From the NCBI GenBank assembly GCA_947179155.2, contig OX359268.1:1267501-1331500 (forward strand): a stretch of 64,000 nt of DNA. The letters are read 5' to 3'. The number at the start of each line of letters is the position of its first letter. Position 1 is the first letter of the stretch. The DNA is from Hedera helix (taxonomy: Eukaryota; Streptophyta; Magnoliopsida; Apiales; Araliaceae). The notes below the pieces were generated by a model. It was not told the origin of the DNA, did not search any database, and saw only the letters and a program-made list of their open reading frames with translations. Positions 11,445-25,200 of the stretch are shown here, piece after piece. Position numbers and translations under genes: made by a program.

Positions 11445-13539
11445 CGGCTTATTACACGTTACACTAAAAATATCTTCCACCAAGTGACATCATCATGACG
11501 GCATCAGGTACATCATGCTTGTGACGCCCCCAAGTCCAGACTACCTTCAATCCCGATCTGGTACTTAATGATACAACCTCATTCTAATTCCACGTTATAA
11601 TCAATAGTATAATTGATAAATTTTGTGAATTTTAAAACTTTTTAAAACATTAATCAACATCAATACATATATTAAAACACAGTTAATTAATACTTTTTAA
11701 CTCTTTACTTATCAAATTCCAAGATCGAAATCTTTACTTTTCATCTTATCTCAAAATCATATATATATTCAACTTTTAATACCATATTCATTCTATTATG
11801 CTCTTCGTTGTAATCCAAATAGTTTAAATATAATAAACTGTACTTTTTATACATCAAATCACATTTAACCATCTTTCATGTAGTATCTCAATTGTAATCG
11901 TTTTCAATACAATATTTATGAATAATCACAATTCATAATCTAACTTAAAACATCCATTGTTTACATTTATAGTAGTTGTCCTGTCAGGACTTATAACATA
12001 CAAATCATCTAATATAGTGAAAAACTTTTTGAACTTAACCATATTAAGTTCTTAGTGTCAATACAAGAGACAACCATTTAATGTCTTGTAATATCATCAC
12101 CATTTCCTTCTCATAGAATCTAGTTCCTTCTTAGATTTCATCTTAACTGCAAAAGTATATTTTAAAAGAATGAGCGCGATGGCTCAGCAAGTTTAATAGA
12201 TAACACATTTCATTTTTCACGTATCATACATACTTGTATTTTATTCATGCGTGTTGTACTTCTTACTATGCATTCTATACATGCACCCTACTTCTCATAA
12301 TGTTCATCTCTATATGCATCATACATTTCATGCAATGCATCATAAATTTAGTGTTGTGTAAGTAGTACATATTTCTCGTGTTTCATACTTAGTATTCAAT
12401 CACGTAACAATCAACACATGCTCAACACGTATCATATTCATTGAGTTCGTCAACATATTATAGCACATTCCTTAAGTAGCAATAAGTTCAAAATAAGTTT
12501 CACATAATAAGCAAATCTGAAACACTTGTCTCGATTTTTGTTCATCGTTATACGCATATTATACACCCATTTTATATCTTTACTTGTCGTTTACCACTTC
12601 ACCGAACTTTATCAATCATTATATAACCTACATTTATATGTCAAGTTATAACATAATCAATAATCTCAATTGAGACTTCAACTGCTTTTAAAAGTTCCTA
12701 ATTGTAATTCGTGCTACGCTTGATGTATCATATACCTTATAGAGGTTGATGACTACATCAAAAACACATAACCATTTCATTCAAAACTTAGCATAAGTTT
12801 ATAATCTTTATTTTAAGTATCCAAGTATATTTCGTTAGGTTTTACAATGTCCGACAAACGGAACTTTGAGTTTCAAGCAAGTCCGGACAAAACCCCCAAC
12901 CTAAATCCTAGCCAAAACTTTAATTAGACAACATATTAAAACCTGAGCTGCAATAATGGCGATGGGTGCGCCATCCTAGGCTGAATAGTGGAACGGCCGC
13001 GCCACTGCCCTAGAACTTTTAACTGCACAACCCTCTCCTTCACTAATATGACCATAACTTCTTCATTTCTTAACATTTTTTAGTGATTCTTGATTCTATT
13101 TTCATCAGAATTTTCCCTTCCAGAATTTCTTTTAGATCAAAATTCGAGATTCTAGTTCGAAGTGGGCTTAAAATCACTTGCAAGGACAGAATAAAATTAG
13201 TTTCCATCGTTCTTGCTTCGATTGATTATAATTTGATCATTAACACTCATATTGAGCTTAAATACATACCAATAATTATTAGGTTCATAATTTAATAAAC
13301 CCCAAGCCTTAAAAAGATTAATAACCAAGAATAACTATCTAAGTCCATGTTTTAGTAAATTATTTTCTCTTAGGCATTTTTACAAACACCTTACATAATA
13401 GTTTCATAGTTCCATAATATTAATATCGTAAGATTTTATCATTTTAATCATATTTGGGTTCCACACATAACTTATTATTTTAAAACATAAAATTTTTCAA
13501 AAACTCTGGGGCAGCACACTCGCGCTGGAAACAAGGCCT

Positions 13540-13563
13540 GAAGTGGCGCGACTACGCCACTTC
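13540..13563. repeat. Perfect 9-bp stem hairpin in the solo LTR
   Basis: Arms GAAGTGGCG and CGCCACTTC around CGACTA. It is a GC-rich island in AT-rich LTR sequence. A second GC island at 12957-13012 carries TGGCG/CGCCA type arms. Confidence 0.8.
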
Positions 13564-14922
13564 GACAGATTTGTTTTCAGAAATCTGTTCCAACATGCTT
13601 TCTTCCATATTGAATAACTTACACCACATAATTCCAATGGACCTAAACTTTGATCCCACATCTAGACCATGCAACAAGGTATAATTTACACCCAATATTG
13701 GTCTTTCAAAACATTTTTACAAAATAAATTCAAAGCCTCAAAAATCGTTATTTGACATAGTTTTTGGTTTTCAAACTAGTTTGCTAGAACTCTTCAAAAA
13801 TCTTTTTAGACTTGTTTTAAAACAACCATACATTTGGAGTTAAATTGTAAGTCATACATGTTCATAAAACATCAACAATGAACCATTCATTTTTATGTTT
13901 TAGCAACCTAACTATCATTTAGGCATTTTTACAAATACCTTATATGTATGTTTATAAAAGCTTAGTTTTCATGAAATTGAACACAAAAATTGAATCTCCA
14001 TATTTCAATCCACCTTATTCACCGGAATCCACCATGATTCCCAATTTACATAACCTCCCACAACCAATTTTACACACTAATTAGAAACTAGAACCATCTA
14101 ATTTCATGAACTTAAATAATTAAGTATACTTTTACCTTTGCATGCTTGAATACAAACATCATTGCTCAAGCTTTAATTTTGGCTAGATTCATAATCTTCC
14201 TTGATAAAAGTTGTTCACCAATCCTCTTCAATCTCAGTTTGTAACCCAAACATATAGGGTAATTGTTTTAGTTTTGATAAAATTTTGGTCTAGTACCATG
14301 AACTCAAGACTTGGTCTTAAAGAGAGGGAGGAATTTGGTATGGAACGGATGAGCTCTTGGACTCTAGACTTGGAAAATGAAAAGAGTTTGTTGAAAATGA
14401 ATGACTATATGTACTAGAAACCCACTACTACAATGCTACTACAACTCCACTCAACTATTACATGCCAGGTGTCACTCTCTTTGCTTATTAAACTAACACA
14501 TGTAATCTACTATCTAAAAGATATTCAGCATGCATATATATTGTACAATACATGGAATATAATTAATATTACATCATGTGTTAAAAATTATATTTTATAC
14601 CATTATATGTATTATCCATAAATACATAATTTGATACTTTATACATTTATAATAATGTATAAATTCATTTAAGTAATTATGAAATAAATTCTTAATTAAA
14701 TTTAACACTTTTAGTATAACGAATCAACTATTTAAAATAATTAATATTTCTCTCATTAATTATTTTAATTAACTAATTTAATTTATACAATTAATATTGT
14801 ATAATTAAATTTAATCATCTCATTCCTTTCATAAATTGTTTTCCAACAATTTAACTATTAAATAAATTTATTTAATGTATTTATCCATCATTATTCAAAT
14901 TATTGATTTATCAATTTTGTTC

Positions 14923-14928
<6 letters not shown>

Positions 14929-15001
<73 letters not shown>
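14929..15001. repeat. TA dinucleotide microsatellite
   Basis: About 36 TA repeats inside the solo LTR. Confidence 0.95.
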
Positions 15002-15004
<3 letters not shown>

Positions 15005-15728
15005 GCCATCATTTATGTTACATTTAGTATATGTAACATATTATCATCATTTAATTAATTTCTTAACCCATGATATATATCTATATAATTTAATACAATG
15101 TACCTCGTTGATTTAATTTATTAAATCATTAGATCTATATTACATATAAAATATGTAATACTTTTAAAATAATGAGTTTAATTAATTACTCACAAAACTT
15201 ACATTAATTTACTAATTTAATTAAGCAAATTAATTAATTGGTATATGAAATTTAATTCTTCATAAATACATTGCCCTTCAAGGCTTAAAATACAAATTAT
15301 ATTATTTCATAATATAATTTCAACTTAATCTCACTTAATTAATATAACTTAATTAACTTTTGTCTACTCCGTATTTCATCTCGTAGTTAATTAAAACTAT
15401 AAACTTAATAGTTAAATAAACTATTAAGTTTCCTTTTTAATTAAATGTATATATTTCACTTACAAAAATAAACCCTATTAACTCTCCACATAAATCACAT
15501 ATTACAAAATATATATAACTCAAGTATCTTTTTTTATTTTTTCATTCAAACATTTATATATTACACTTATATATACATTTCCCTTCTCTCTTTTTTTCGT
15601 TTAATATATATAACAAATATATATATTTATTCAAACCCGTTACATTTCGTAATAAGAATTTTATTTATTAAATTCTTATTTATTTTTCATTAAAATAATT
15701 CTCGTAAACATTCGGTTGTCACAATGCT

Positions 15729-16690
15729 TGCATCATCCTTTCTTTTAATTGGTCAAAAAATCTTCACATGGATTACCAGTTAGGTTTCCTTAGTTCTAAT
15801 TGGTCCATTTCGATTTCTGATTTCTGTAATCGTGCTAGTTTTCTTGGTTTAGTTACTCCAACTTGGTTTTTTCTAGCTTGACTCTGATTGGTCCATTCTT
15901 ATTAAAAGTCTTACATTACTAAGCTTTGTTCCATTAAACACTATTTTATGAAGTGAAAAGTCCAAAAGACTTGGCATGTTTTTCGATGAATAGTGTTTCT
16001 AACGATCATTTCTCAAAAAATGGTTAGACGATTAAAAAGTTTAAAAAACATTTATTTTCGTCTTATTCCCGTACATGTTTTTCAAAAAAAACTTTTATTG
16101 ATTATTACATATCTATAGTTCAACTATATCTTCAAACAAAACGTTCAAAAATTAAAAGCGTTTCTGTATGAACGATAATTTCTGCATTTTTTTGCGAAAA
16201 AACTTTTATTGGATAATACGTGTTTTCACATCGTATTACTGGTGGATCTTGAAACGGAATGTCATTATGACATACACGTTTCTCTCGGAAGCCTAGATAT
16301 TTCCTAGGGTTTATCTCTTAGGGTTTATGTTTTAACTTATTTTCAGTTTAAGTTTTTGCCTTAACATAACTTCTTACTTTTAATAAGTGTTAAGATTAAC
16401 TACTTGAACCAAAACACAAAATTCTACATATAGAAAATCACATAACACATAGATTGGAACACAATTCAATCTTTATTAATCACATAACACATAACTTAAG
16501 TTAAAAGTTTAACCTCTAGTCGTATACGATCGTATCTACTAGTCGTTTTAGGTATTTACTTAACTTAACGGATACCCTAATAATCGTTATAAGGGATTTG
16601 TTTTAGTCATAACTAAGTTTTTAATTAACAACTTTTATGTAATCGTTTAAGATTATATTATCTAGTTTTGAAATGTTTAGGATATTACAG
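15729..16690 (-). repeat. Probable right end of the old host LTR
   Basis: Non-coding DNA continuing 11445-11519 once the solo LTR is removed. It has three ATTGGTCC-like CCAAT boxes (15748-15895) and ends ATGTTTAGGATATTACA, which on the minus strand begins TGTAATATCC, the form expected for a gypsy LTR start. No TSD can be tested because the other end is outside the window. Confidence 0.35.
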
Positions 16691-16865
16691 CAAGTGTGCA
16701 CTTTGAATCCATGGCCACTCCAACAGATCACCAAACAATTTAACCTGCTAATTACACATGGAATGGATCTCCTTGCACCATCCTCAGGTCATTACAAGCA
16801 GCAACAAGAGCAAGAAATGAGAAGATTTTATTCCAAAAAAATAATAATGATTTGCCGTGAACATT

Positions 16866-17140
16866 ATATTTTGGTTGTTATGAATGTCTTACGAGGCTTT
16901 AAACTTATTTTACTTTTGCTGGTTGTCAATGCCTTATGAGGCTTTAAACTTAATTTATTTTGGTGGTTATGGTGATTAATGCCTTTTGAGGCTTTAGAAC
17001 CTAACAAATCTTGTAGTTGTTGTAAATACTTTATGCTGGCTTAACAGTTATGTACATTTGATAGTTGCTATAAATGCCTTATGATGGCTTAACATTTGTC
17101 TCCTTTTGGTTGTTGTAAATGCCTTACGAGGCTTAATAGC
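16866..17140. repeat. Six-unit degenerate tandem repeat, 43-50 bp
   Basis: Units start near 16884, 16927, 16977, 17024, 17072 and 17117. Each has ATGCCTTATGAGGCTTTAA or a variant, preceded by TTGGTTGTTG-like sequence. GCCT..AGGC makes a short inverted repeat in most units. The 88-aa reading frame across the first units has no family features. Confidence 0.8.
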
Positions 17141-18691
17141 TTGAAATTAATGAATTTTTTTTTGTCTACTTTATTAATTTGTTTGTCTTCTTCATTTAAT
17201 GTTTAATTATTACAGACAGGTGAATTCACCACAAATTAATTAAGTTTGCTTGACTTCTTCATTTCATTGTTAACTGGAGATGGCTGAATAATCAGAATAA
17301 TTTATTATGTTTGTCTGTCTTTTTCATTTCATTGTTATCTGGATATAGGTGATTTGAACACAAATGTGGTACCAATAAAAATTACATATCTGCTAATCAT
17401 AAAATGGACACAAATTTAGTACCAATAGAAAATAGAAATATGGTATTCATAAATTTCAAACAATATTACACCAGAGCTACCATCAATCCATCATGTCTTT
17501 ACAAAATTTTCACAAAACAAGAAGTGTTTTACATTACACATTACAACCCAAATATAATAAACCAACTACTCATCCTAGCTACAACTGTCATGGTAGGTAA
17601 AGAATAGAACCCACGAGTAGACCAAAAAACCCAAACCCATTTTGCGCTAGATTTTATCTTCTTCAACAGATCCGTGAGTTATTCGTGTTTTGCACCCATG
17701 CTTTCCATCTTCCTAATTAACCCAGGTATAACTATCCTTGCTCGATCACACAATGGTGGATCAATCCAAACAAAAAAAATTGCACCCATCTTGATCACAA
17801 TTGGACTAGTTTGCACATCCTAGAAACCTTCTGCCAGCATTCATTGAGCTTTTCCAAGCTGTTTTCGTAACAACAAGCTTCTGGTAATAGCATCTTCGAT
17901 CCATTGTTTTTCTCTAACATATCTCCTTTCTTTTCAATTGGTAGATAGAGCAATTGAATATACTAAACTGAATTTAGGGATTCTGAATGTATAGTGTTTC
18001 TAGGATATAACAAATTGAGATAAATGAAATAAATTGACCAATTTGCCCATAAAAAAGGCACTCGTATGCCACTTCAAGTCATGAATGACCGGTTAAAATT
18101 TCAAAGAGTGCAATTTAAAACTAAAATTACAAATTTGAATTGTAAATGTAGACCTTTTAAAGTTTAAGTTATGACAAGTGTCTGACGTGTAAAATTTAGA
18201 GTGCAAATAATTCTTTAGTCATAAATAAATAAAAAGGACTTATATTTTAACGAAGGTAGTATGTTGTAAAAAAGTTTATGATGTAATATAATGAAAACTT
18301 AAAATAATTACATACTAATATATAATAAGTAAATAATTTGAGCAATTCAGTAAGCCGTGACATGTAGAAAGGAAACTAGTAACTAGGTAGTATTTTTTAA
18401 TTATTAGTTGCACCATCAGGGCATCAACATTGACATCTGATAATACATTTACACTTGGAAAACTTAAAACATTAATAGTAGTATATTTTAACAAACCATG
18501 AAAAGCTATCAAATTGTCTTTGGAATTCTCTCCCACCATACAGGAAGAAACTTTCTTCATCTCTTTCAGATGCAGAGATCCGCCTGCTTAAACCCTCTGA
18601 AAATTGTGCATTTATTTTGAGTACCTCTCCAAACTCCTTCACTATTTTTCTTCTTTATTTATATAATATAATAAGCACTATAAAAATGTTT
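17141..18691. other. Non-coding DNA downstream of the FLZ gene
   Basis: No coding frame longer than 81 codons, no recognisable domain, no LTR or TIR pair. It includes the 3' flank and presumably the 3' UTR of the minus-strand FLZ gene just below 18692. AT-rich. Confidence 0.5.
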
Positions 18692-20476
18692 CTATGCCGC
18701 AGCTACCCCAGCTAAAAACTGCATTGGACCGGAGCAGGGTGAGACAGAATACTCGTGAGGTTTCATCGCTCCCGAGCCACATTTATCTTTGTGTTCATCG
18801 GTTAAGATTTGTTTGTGGCGGCATTCTGCACTACAAAACGCTTTTTCTCCTCTGCAACACAAAATGAACCACTCAATCAGAAATGGTATCATGAGAAGAG
18901 CACAAACTTTTCTAAAGACATAATCTAACTTCGGAGGAAATATCTCGAGAACCTTCAGAGACAACCACATACAGATAAAAAAAAACAAAGTCAATTGCAA
19001 TATTTTCCTATCAGTTAGCTAAAAAAAAGTAGAATCAAGAAAATTTATGACAGCCAACTGTAAATGAAAAATAAAAATAAAATCAAGACATTTATATCAT
19101 AATATAATGTTCACGGCAAATGCATCATCAAGAATTTAACCAAGGGAACAACATTTAAGGCATCCTGAAGCGCACCAAATGAAAGAAATGGTTACATAAC
19201 CACACACATCGAAGTGTAATCAGTGGAAAAATCTAAAGATATAACAAGTGGAATCATTTAATTATTGAACTAGTTCAAATATCCAACATCTACTGGCTAC
19301 AATTCATTTTCATAAAAGGACAATCTTTTAGAAATTAAGGACACTGACAATGATATGGAACAGCTTAGGCAACCAAAAAAAGGGAGATTGTGCATTCACA
19401 TAAAGAATTGCAATCCCAAATAAATTACGTAACCAAGAAACCATAAATGCTGTGTTTGGTTTTCACGAGGACATAGGAAAAGAAATGGGAAAAGAATGAA
19501 AGAAAGAAAGAAAGAACAGGCAAGGCAAGAAACAAGTTAACCTTCAATTACTTTCCATATATAGTAAAACAAAAGGTTAACCTTTAACAATGACTATAAA
19601 GTACACACTTTTCATAATAATAAGGAAAATATTCTCTTTTTCTCTCTCTCAGTCGAGTGAATTAATAAAAAATTGACAGTACTTTCACGAAGGATATGGC
19701 TGTAATCTCTAGCCTTTTTGTCCTAAATTAAATTTTATGTTCTAATGCCAACAATAAAACCCTTTTAGACATATAATAATGGGTTTCAATTTGTTATAAA
19801 TCAAATTTCCAGGAGAATTAACTACAAACTCACCTTACAGCGAAGTTTTCGACTACATGAACTATAAATATTTTTTAGACCATGTAATAATCAAGAGCTA
19901 GGTAGAAGTTAGGATGTCACAACTAAAGAATCAGCAGTGACAATTAACTATTTTCAAACACACTAGATTGTGATTCTCCAAAACTCGCAATCTAGAGGTG
20001 CCAAATCCTGTTCATCCAAATGAAGAATATTGGTAACATTGAATTATTCTTGTTATGACCGACTTTTTTTTTCTGGTTATACATAAGAACTCTGTCAAAT
20101 TCGAAGGTTCAGAACATACGTCTAAATAGAGAGTTCCCATGAAATAAACTATTAGAAATTAACAGTTTTCCAGAAGACAGAACTCCTTGAGCAAAGTTCA
20201 AAAGACATAAATAATAGTTCTATCAAAACCCTAAAGATCGAGAGATTGACACAAAGCAGATAACAACACCCTTCTGCATAAAACTAAAAACCGAGGAACA
20301 GGTGACATGCTCAAGATCAACAGAAACCTGCAGAACAAAGTCATATGCATATAAGTATAACAGCCATTTTGTTTCAGCTTAGAACATCAGGATAACTTGT
20401 ATACAACAACTGACTAAACTAGCTATATAAATGGTCCATACTCAAAGGAATACCTAGAAATCAAACAAACCCCCCC

Positions 20477-20507
<31 letters not shown>

Positions 20508-21719
20508 AAAAAAAAAGAATGGAACCATATGATCTTTATTTTCACTTTTGTACTTGAAACATTAAAGCACGTCTAACAGACACTTGGATCAAGAGGCTAC
20601 TTGAAACATCAGACACTAGGATAAAGAGGCAAATTCGGCTTCAAAAGCAATGAAAAGTAATAAATCCTTACCACTAATTGAGTGATTAGAATCCAAGTTA
20701 CATCACCAGAGAGTTAACTACTTCAAGAAGGTCATACTTAACAACAAAAGACTTTTTAACCGCGAATAGATGAACCAATGAATTAATCATATTACCTTAC
20801 ATGAGTACAAACAAAAGCTGACTTGCTAATATTAGCTCCTATTAGTGACCAAAAACCTCCCATTTTTAAAAGTTTACCTTTTTTGTGGGTATTCCTAAAA
20901 ATACACCTCAATCATTAAAAAGGTAGCAGATGTAGTATTTCCATATAAACCAACATGGGTTCCTCTCATCATTCAGATCCAATAAAGTTGCTAAAAACAC
21001 ATACCGACTTAAAAACAATAATTCACAAACTAAAAAACACACCAATCAATCAAAATAAGTAATAAAAAAGAAAACAATAAATCAACTGAATTGCACAATT
21101 TATACCTATACATGAAAATGTCCAGCCCATGAAGCTTCTTCTTGCAAAGGTAGCAAGAACTCAGAAAATCCTCATTTTCAAACACGGCCTTCGCCGGCGA
21201 CTCACCGCCTAGTGTCACTGCCGGCGGCGAAAAAGCAGAAAAAACCCCAGAACTCACCCAATAGCTACTGGCTTTCATAGTACTCTCAGACTTTTTACTC
21301 AAATTTCCATCAAAATACTCCTTTTTCTTAATTAAATTATTCCCAATATGAGAAATAACACACGTGTACTCCTCAGACAACTCCATTTCCTCCAACTCGT
21401 ATCCTAATTTAGTGCCGGATTTAGCATAAACAGAAACAGAGCTACTGATGTTGCTAAATATAGGGATCGGACTGGATCTTGGTGAAACAGCCAAGATTGC
21501 AGCTCTGCTGGATTTAGCAGTGAAATATGGATCCTGGGTTTGGTCCAATTCGTTCATAGCAGCTACAATTCCAAGACCCACAACCCCATTTGCTCCTTCA
21601 AACTTCTTTGATGATTTTGTTGAGCTATTGTTGTTGTTATTCATTTGGGTTTGATCATTAGAGGTCAAAAAGGAAAGATTAATCGAAAGTCTCCTCTTGT
21701 TTCCCTTCAATTCTGCCAT
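18692..21719 (-). CDS. FCS-like zinc finger (FLZ, DUF581) protein, two exons
   Basis: Exon 1 is 21719-21106 and exon 2 is 18851-18692. The 2254-bp intron (21105-18852) has a GT donor (AG^GTATAA) and an AG acceptor (TTGCAG^AGG). The product is 257 aa. ATG at 21719 has a good context (AAATGGC) and an in-frame TAA just upstream. Splicing builds the FLZ domain at about residues 185-225: C189-X2-C192-X18-C211-X3-C215, with GLDIFMYRGEKAFCSAEC across the junction and the FCS signature at 210-212. The N-terminal part has VGLGIVAAM (about 47-55) and Ser-rich low complexity. FLZ proteins are plant-specific adaptors that bind SnRK1 kinase subunits in energy, sugar and ABA signalling; that role is from the family. 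No stops or frameshifts are seen, so it is probably functional. The exact FLZ number cannot be assigned. Confidence 0.93.
20470..20516. repeat. Homopolymer block C28-A19 in the FLZ intron
   Basis: About 28 C followed directly by 19 A on the plus strand, within the single FLZ intron. Length is likely to vary and to be error-prone in sequencing. Confidence 0.9.
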
Positions 21720-22203
21720 TTATGAGAGAAAAACCGTTTTATCTTGGTTTAACCCCCTTTCTGTAGCTCAAAAAAAGGGATATCTCTCTCTAAAATTAGC
21801 AGATGATTGTTGTCTTAATTTTCTGCAAAATTTTAATGGAATCTTATTAAAATTAAGAAGAAAGAGTGAGATAGTTTAGATGAGACTTTGAAGAGACCTA
21901 ATGGGAATTCAAAATACACACAATAACACAGACACACATATACGTGTATATATAAACAAAGAGAAGGAGAAATTAATTCCGATGAGTGCTGTAGAAGGAA
22001 ATGGAGAGATTCCTTTATTAGCAGAAGAGCTTAATAATTTGAGAGGAGGGAGGAGAGCTCTTCTTCTCTCTCTAATAAAATCTGTGGTCTCGGGAGAAGG
22101 GAAGAATATAAGCAGTCTCAAAGTGCAAATTAATTTTATTCTTTTTCTTTATTTATTTGTGATTTTACAGTTTTGTCCTTGGATAATATCGATTTATTTT
22201 TAA
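21720..22203 (-). promoter_or_regulatory. 5' UTR and proximal promoter of the FLZ gene (approximate)
   Basis: The sequence is less AT-rich than further upstream and carries CT/GA-rich tracts (22047-22075) typical of plant leaders. A minus-strand frame of 70 codons (22121-21909) could be an upstream ORF, but nothing shows it is translated. The transcription start cannot be placed from sequence alone. Confidence 0.4.
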
Positions 22204-25200
22204 TTCTGGTTCAATCATTTTGATGGATATAATTAGTCCCATAATATGAGATGTAGATTATTCTTTAAGCAAGTATTTTATTTTGCAAATGATTCTCAAT
22301 AATTCACTCTTTATTTTAACAACCCCCCCTTATTTTTTTCGCATACTTTTAAGTGCATGATTAATTACACAATATTTGAAACGTTTAGTATATTTAAAAT
22401 ATAGAAAAAATTAAACGTATTTAAAAAATTTAATTATTTATAAATAATTTATTTTGAACATAACTTAATTTAATTCACAAACGTAATGTTTAGAGTTTAA
22501 ACGCAACTCATTAAAATAGTGTAATGCGTTTAAAAGTCTAAACGCATGAAATATTACTAATGCAAACACAAATCATCGAACAAATCTTAAATTAACTCGC
22601 TCTATATTAATTATAAATTTAATTTTAAATAATAAAATTAAAGTCTTGTTTCCTCTCTCTCTTTAGGCTAATTGAGACTTTAAGTTTTCTAAAATTCATA
22701 TAAAGAGAATTAGACTTTTACTATTTTATTTTCAAAAATATATGATAGAGTATAATATTAAATATTAAAATTGAAAAACAGTAAGAAAATTAAAGTAAGT
22801 GTAGGGGGAAAAAAAAAGATTTTTATTAATATAAGATGGACCAAAAAGACAATATAAATGTTTAATATTGAACGGGTACATATTTAAAATTTTAAATTCT
22901 TATTTAATGTATGATCAATTGTAGTTAATTGACCAGGATGACGACTAAAAGAGAATTTAAGAGATTTAAGTAAATAAAATATATAAAGGTTATTTAGTAA
23001 TAAAACCTTTCGATGAGTCTGGATATTATTTGTCCGTTTATAATGGGACATGTTATTATTAAAGAATTTCTTTTTCATATTTTACAATTATAATTAAGTA
23101 ATAAAATATACCAAGTCATTTATTTCCTATTGTAATAGTTGTTCTAACCAAAAATTTCTTTTGTCAAAGCCCTGACCCCAAATTTAACATATTATTCAAA
23201 AAATAATAATTCTTTGAAAATTAAAGAATAATTATTCAAGATAGATAAACAATGATGTCATATTGGTTATTACTTAATATATATATATATATATATCGAC
23301 CATTAGCTAATTACGCTCTATCACATTATTTTATAAATTATTTTTTATAATATAATTTTTTCACCATAACAATACTCTTCAGAAAAAATTGAAATTATTT
23401 CCTTGTGTTCGAAGAGATGAACCAATTTACTAAAGGTGAAATCTGAAATCTATATTTGAACGGTATATAATACCCTAACAGCAAATGTTATTTTTTTTAC
23501 TATATAAAATCATATGTTTGAATTTATATTTTAATAAAAAAATAGAATTCAACAGGCGTTACAGAAGATTAAAATATTAGTTTCTCTATCGACCCCTCCT
23601 ACTGACTCCTCCCTAGATTTGTAAATTAAAAATATATTTCTTAATTTATTACACTATAATTGTTTAGGTTCTAAATAATAATTTAAAAAAAGACTCTATC
23701 TTATTAATTTAATAATATGTAAAATAAAAAAGAAACAGGCAGCGGACGAAGTGCGAGAGAATTATAATGTTTATGTTTATTAGTTTAATAATATGTAAAA
23801 TAAAAAGAAACAGGCAGTGGACGAAGTACAAGCATAAGTGGGAGAATAAGTGCTTGGATCAATTAATTATTACATAATATATATTTGTTATGCATTTATG
23901 GGACATCATCATACATAACAAACTTATTAATTAATTTTTATGTATATCGGTGGAGTTATAATGCTATTAATATCATAATCAACTATCATTAGGGTCCTTA
24001 AATGATCATTACTCTCTGGGGAAGAATAGCCACATCTCTTTAACAACTCACTTAGCTTGTTCATATTCTTTATTTTATTTTATTTTCATTATACAGATTA
24101 ATATGAAAATTTTAAGGATAATTTCGTAAAAATAACTTTTATATTTCAACTCAGGTTGCGCATTTGTCGTAATTATAAAAATTGCGACAATTAATAAATT
24201 GCTCCATGAACTAATAACATATTTTCTTTTAAATTAGATTAGAGGTTCTCCCCTTTCAAAAAAATAATTAGGTTAGGGGTTCAATTACTAACTTTAGGGG
24301 CAAATGGGTAATTTGAGGAGAGTATTATTGTATCTGTAACAATTATGTTCACATTTTCCACTTTATGTTGGTATAATTAGTTATAAGAAATAATGGATGT
24401 CCTCGTACCGCACTTTTTTTTTTTATTAAAAATTTATTCGACTCAAATATATTAAAATTATAAAATATCACAAACAAAAAAAAATTAAAATAATAATCAT
24501 TTCACATAATAATACATAATTAAAAAAAATATCAATTATAATAACAACTAGTGAATACTATATATACTCTTGAAAAATAATCATAATCACAAAGTAATAA
24601 TAGAGTATATAGATTTGAAGAGTTCTTTGGTACGAACAAATGAACAATAGATTGTCATAATAATGTCATGTCCAAATATGAACAACCTACTTTCAACTAT
24701 TCACGTGTCAAAAAATAATTCACGAGAATAAAATAAATTCTCCCAACTGAATAAAATAAATTTTCAAGAGATGATAATGAAATCTTCACATAAAGAGAAA
24801 TAAATTAATTATATTAAAAAAAAATAAGTCTCACAAAATAGAAAAATAAATTTCATAAGAATGAAAAATTTGTTAAATAAATTTTATAAAAAAGAAAAAA
24901 TTATTAGAATATAAGAAGAGATATTTAAAGAAAGATCTTTTTTAAATAATAAAAACTCTCTCCAAATTTTATCTAAAGAAAAAATAAGAATAAAAAATAG
25001 GAGAGGTCCTCATACCGCACCTTGGTGGGACTTTTTAAACCACATTGTTCATAGTGACGCACTAACCCGACATTTATTAATTTATTCAATTAAATAAGAA
25101 GTTGGAGTCAATTAATTAAAAAAGTTGCACTGTTTAATTAAAAAAGTTGGAGTCAATTAATTAATTTAATAAATGTTTGGTTACTCAATATTTATAATAT

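Larger units (their letters stand above)
11520..15723 (-). mobile_element. Gypsy-type solo LTR, 4204 bp
   Basis: The plus strand starts TGTGACGCCCCC and ends GGTTGTCACA, with the 5-bp TSD ATGCT at 11515-11519 and 15724-15728. The block near 13040-13210 (CATAACTTCTTCATTT ... ACAAGGACAGAAT-like) aligns in order with the chromovirus LTR near 43105-43250, so it is a diverged relative in the same, minus, orientation. No internal sequence or second LTR is present. Holds a TA microsatellite (14929-15001), a GC hairpin (13540-13563) and otherwise AT-rich non-coding DNA. Small ORFs within it have no family features. Confidence 0.88.

Noticed and set aside
21901..22203. 100-codon plus-strand frame next to FLZ
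   Set aside because: Antisense to the FLZ leader and promoter, with no domain and low-complexity tail.
24398..25023. Transposon bounded by GTCCTC(G/A)TACCGCAC
   Set aside because: The two copies are direct, only 15 bp, and no inverted ends or coding region lie between them.
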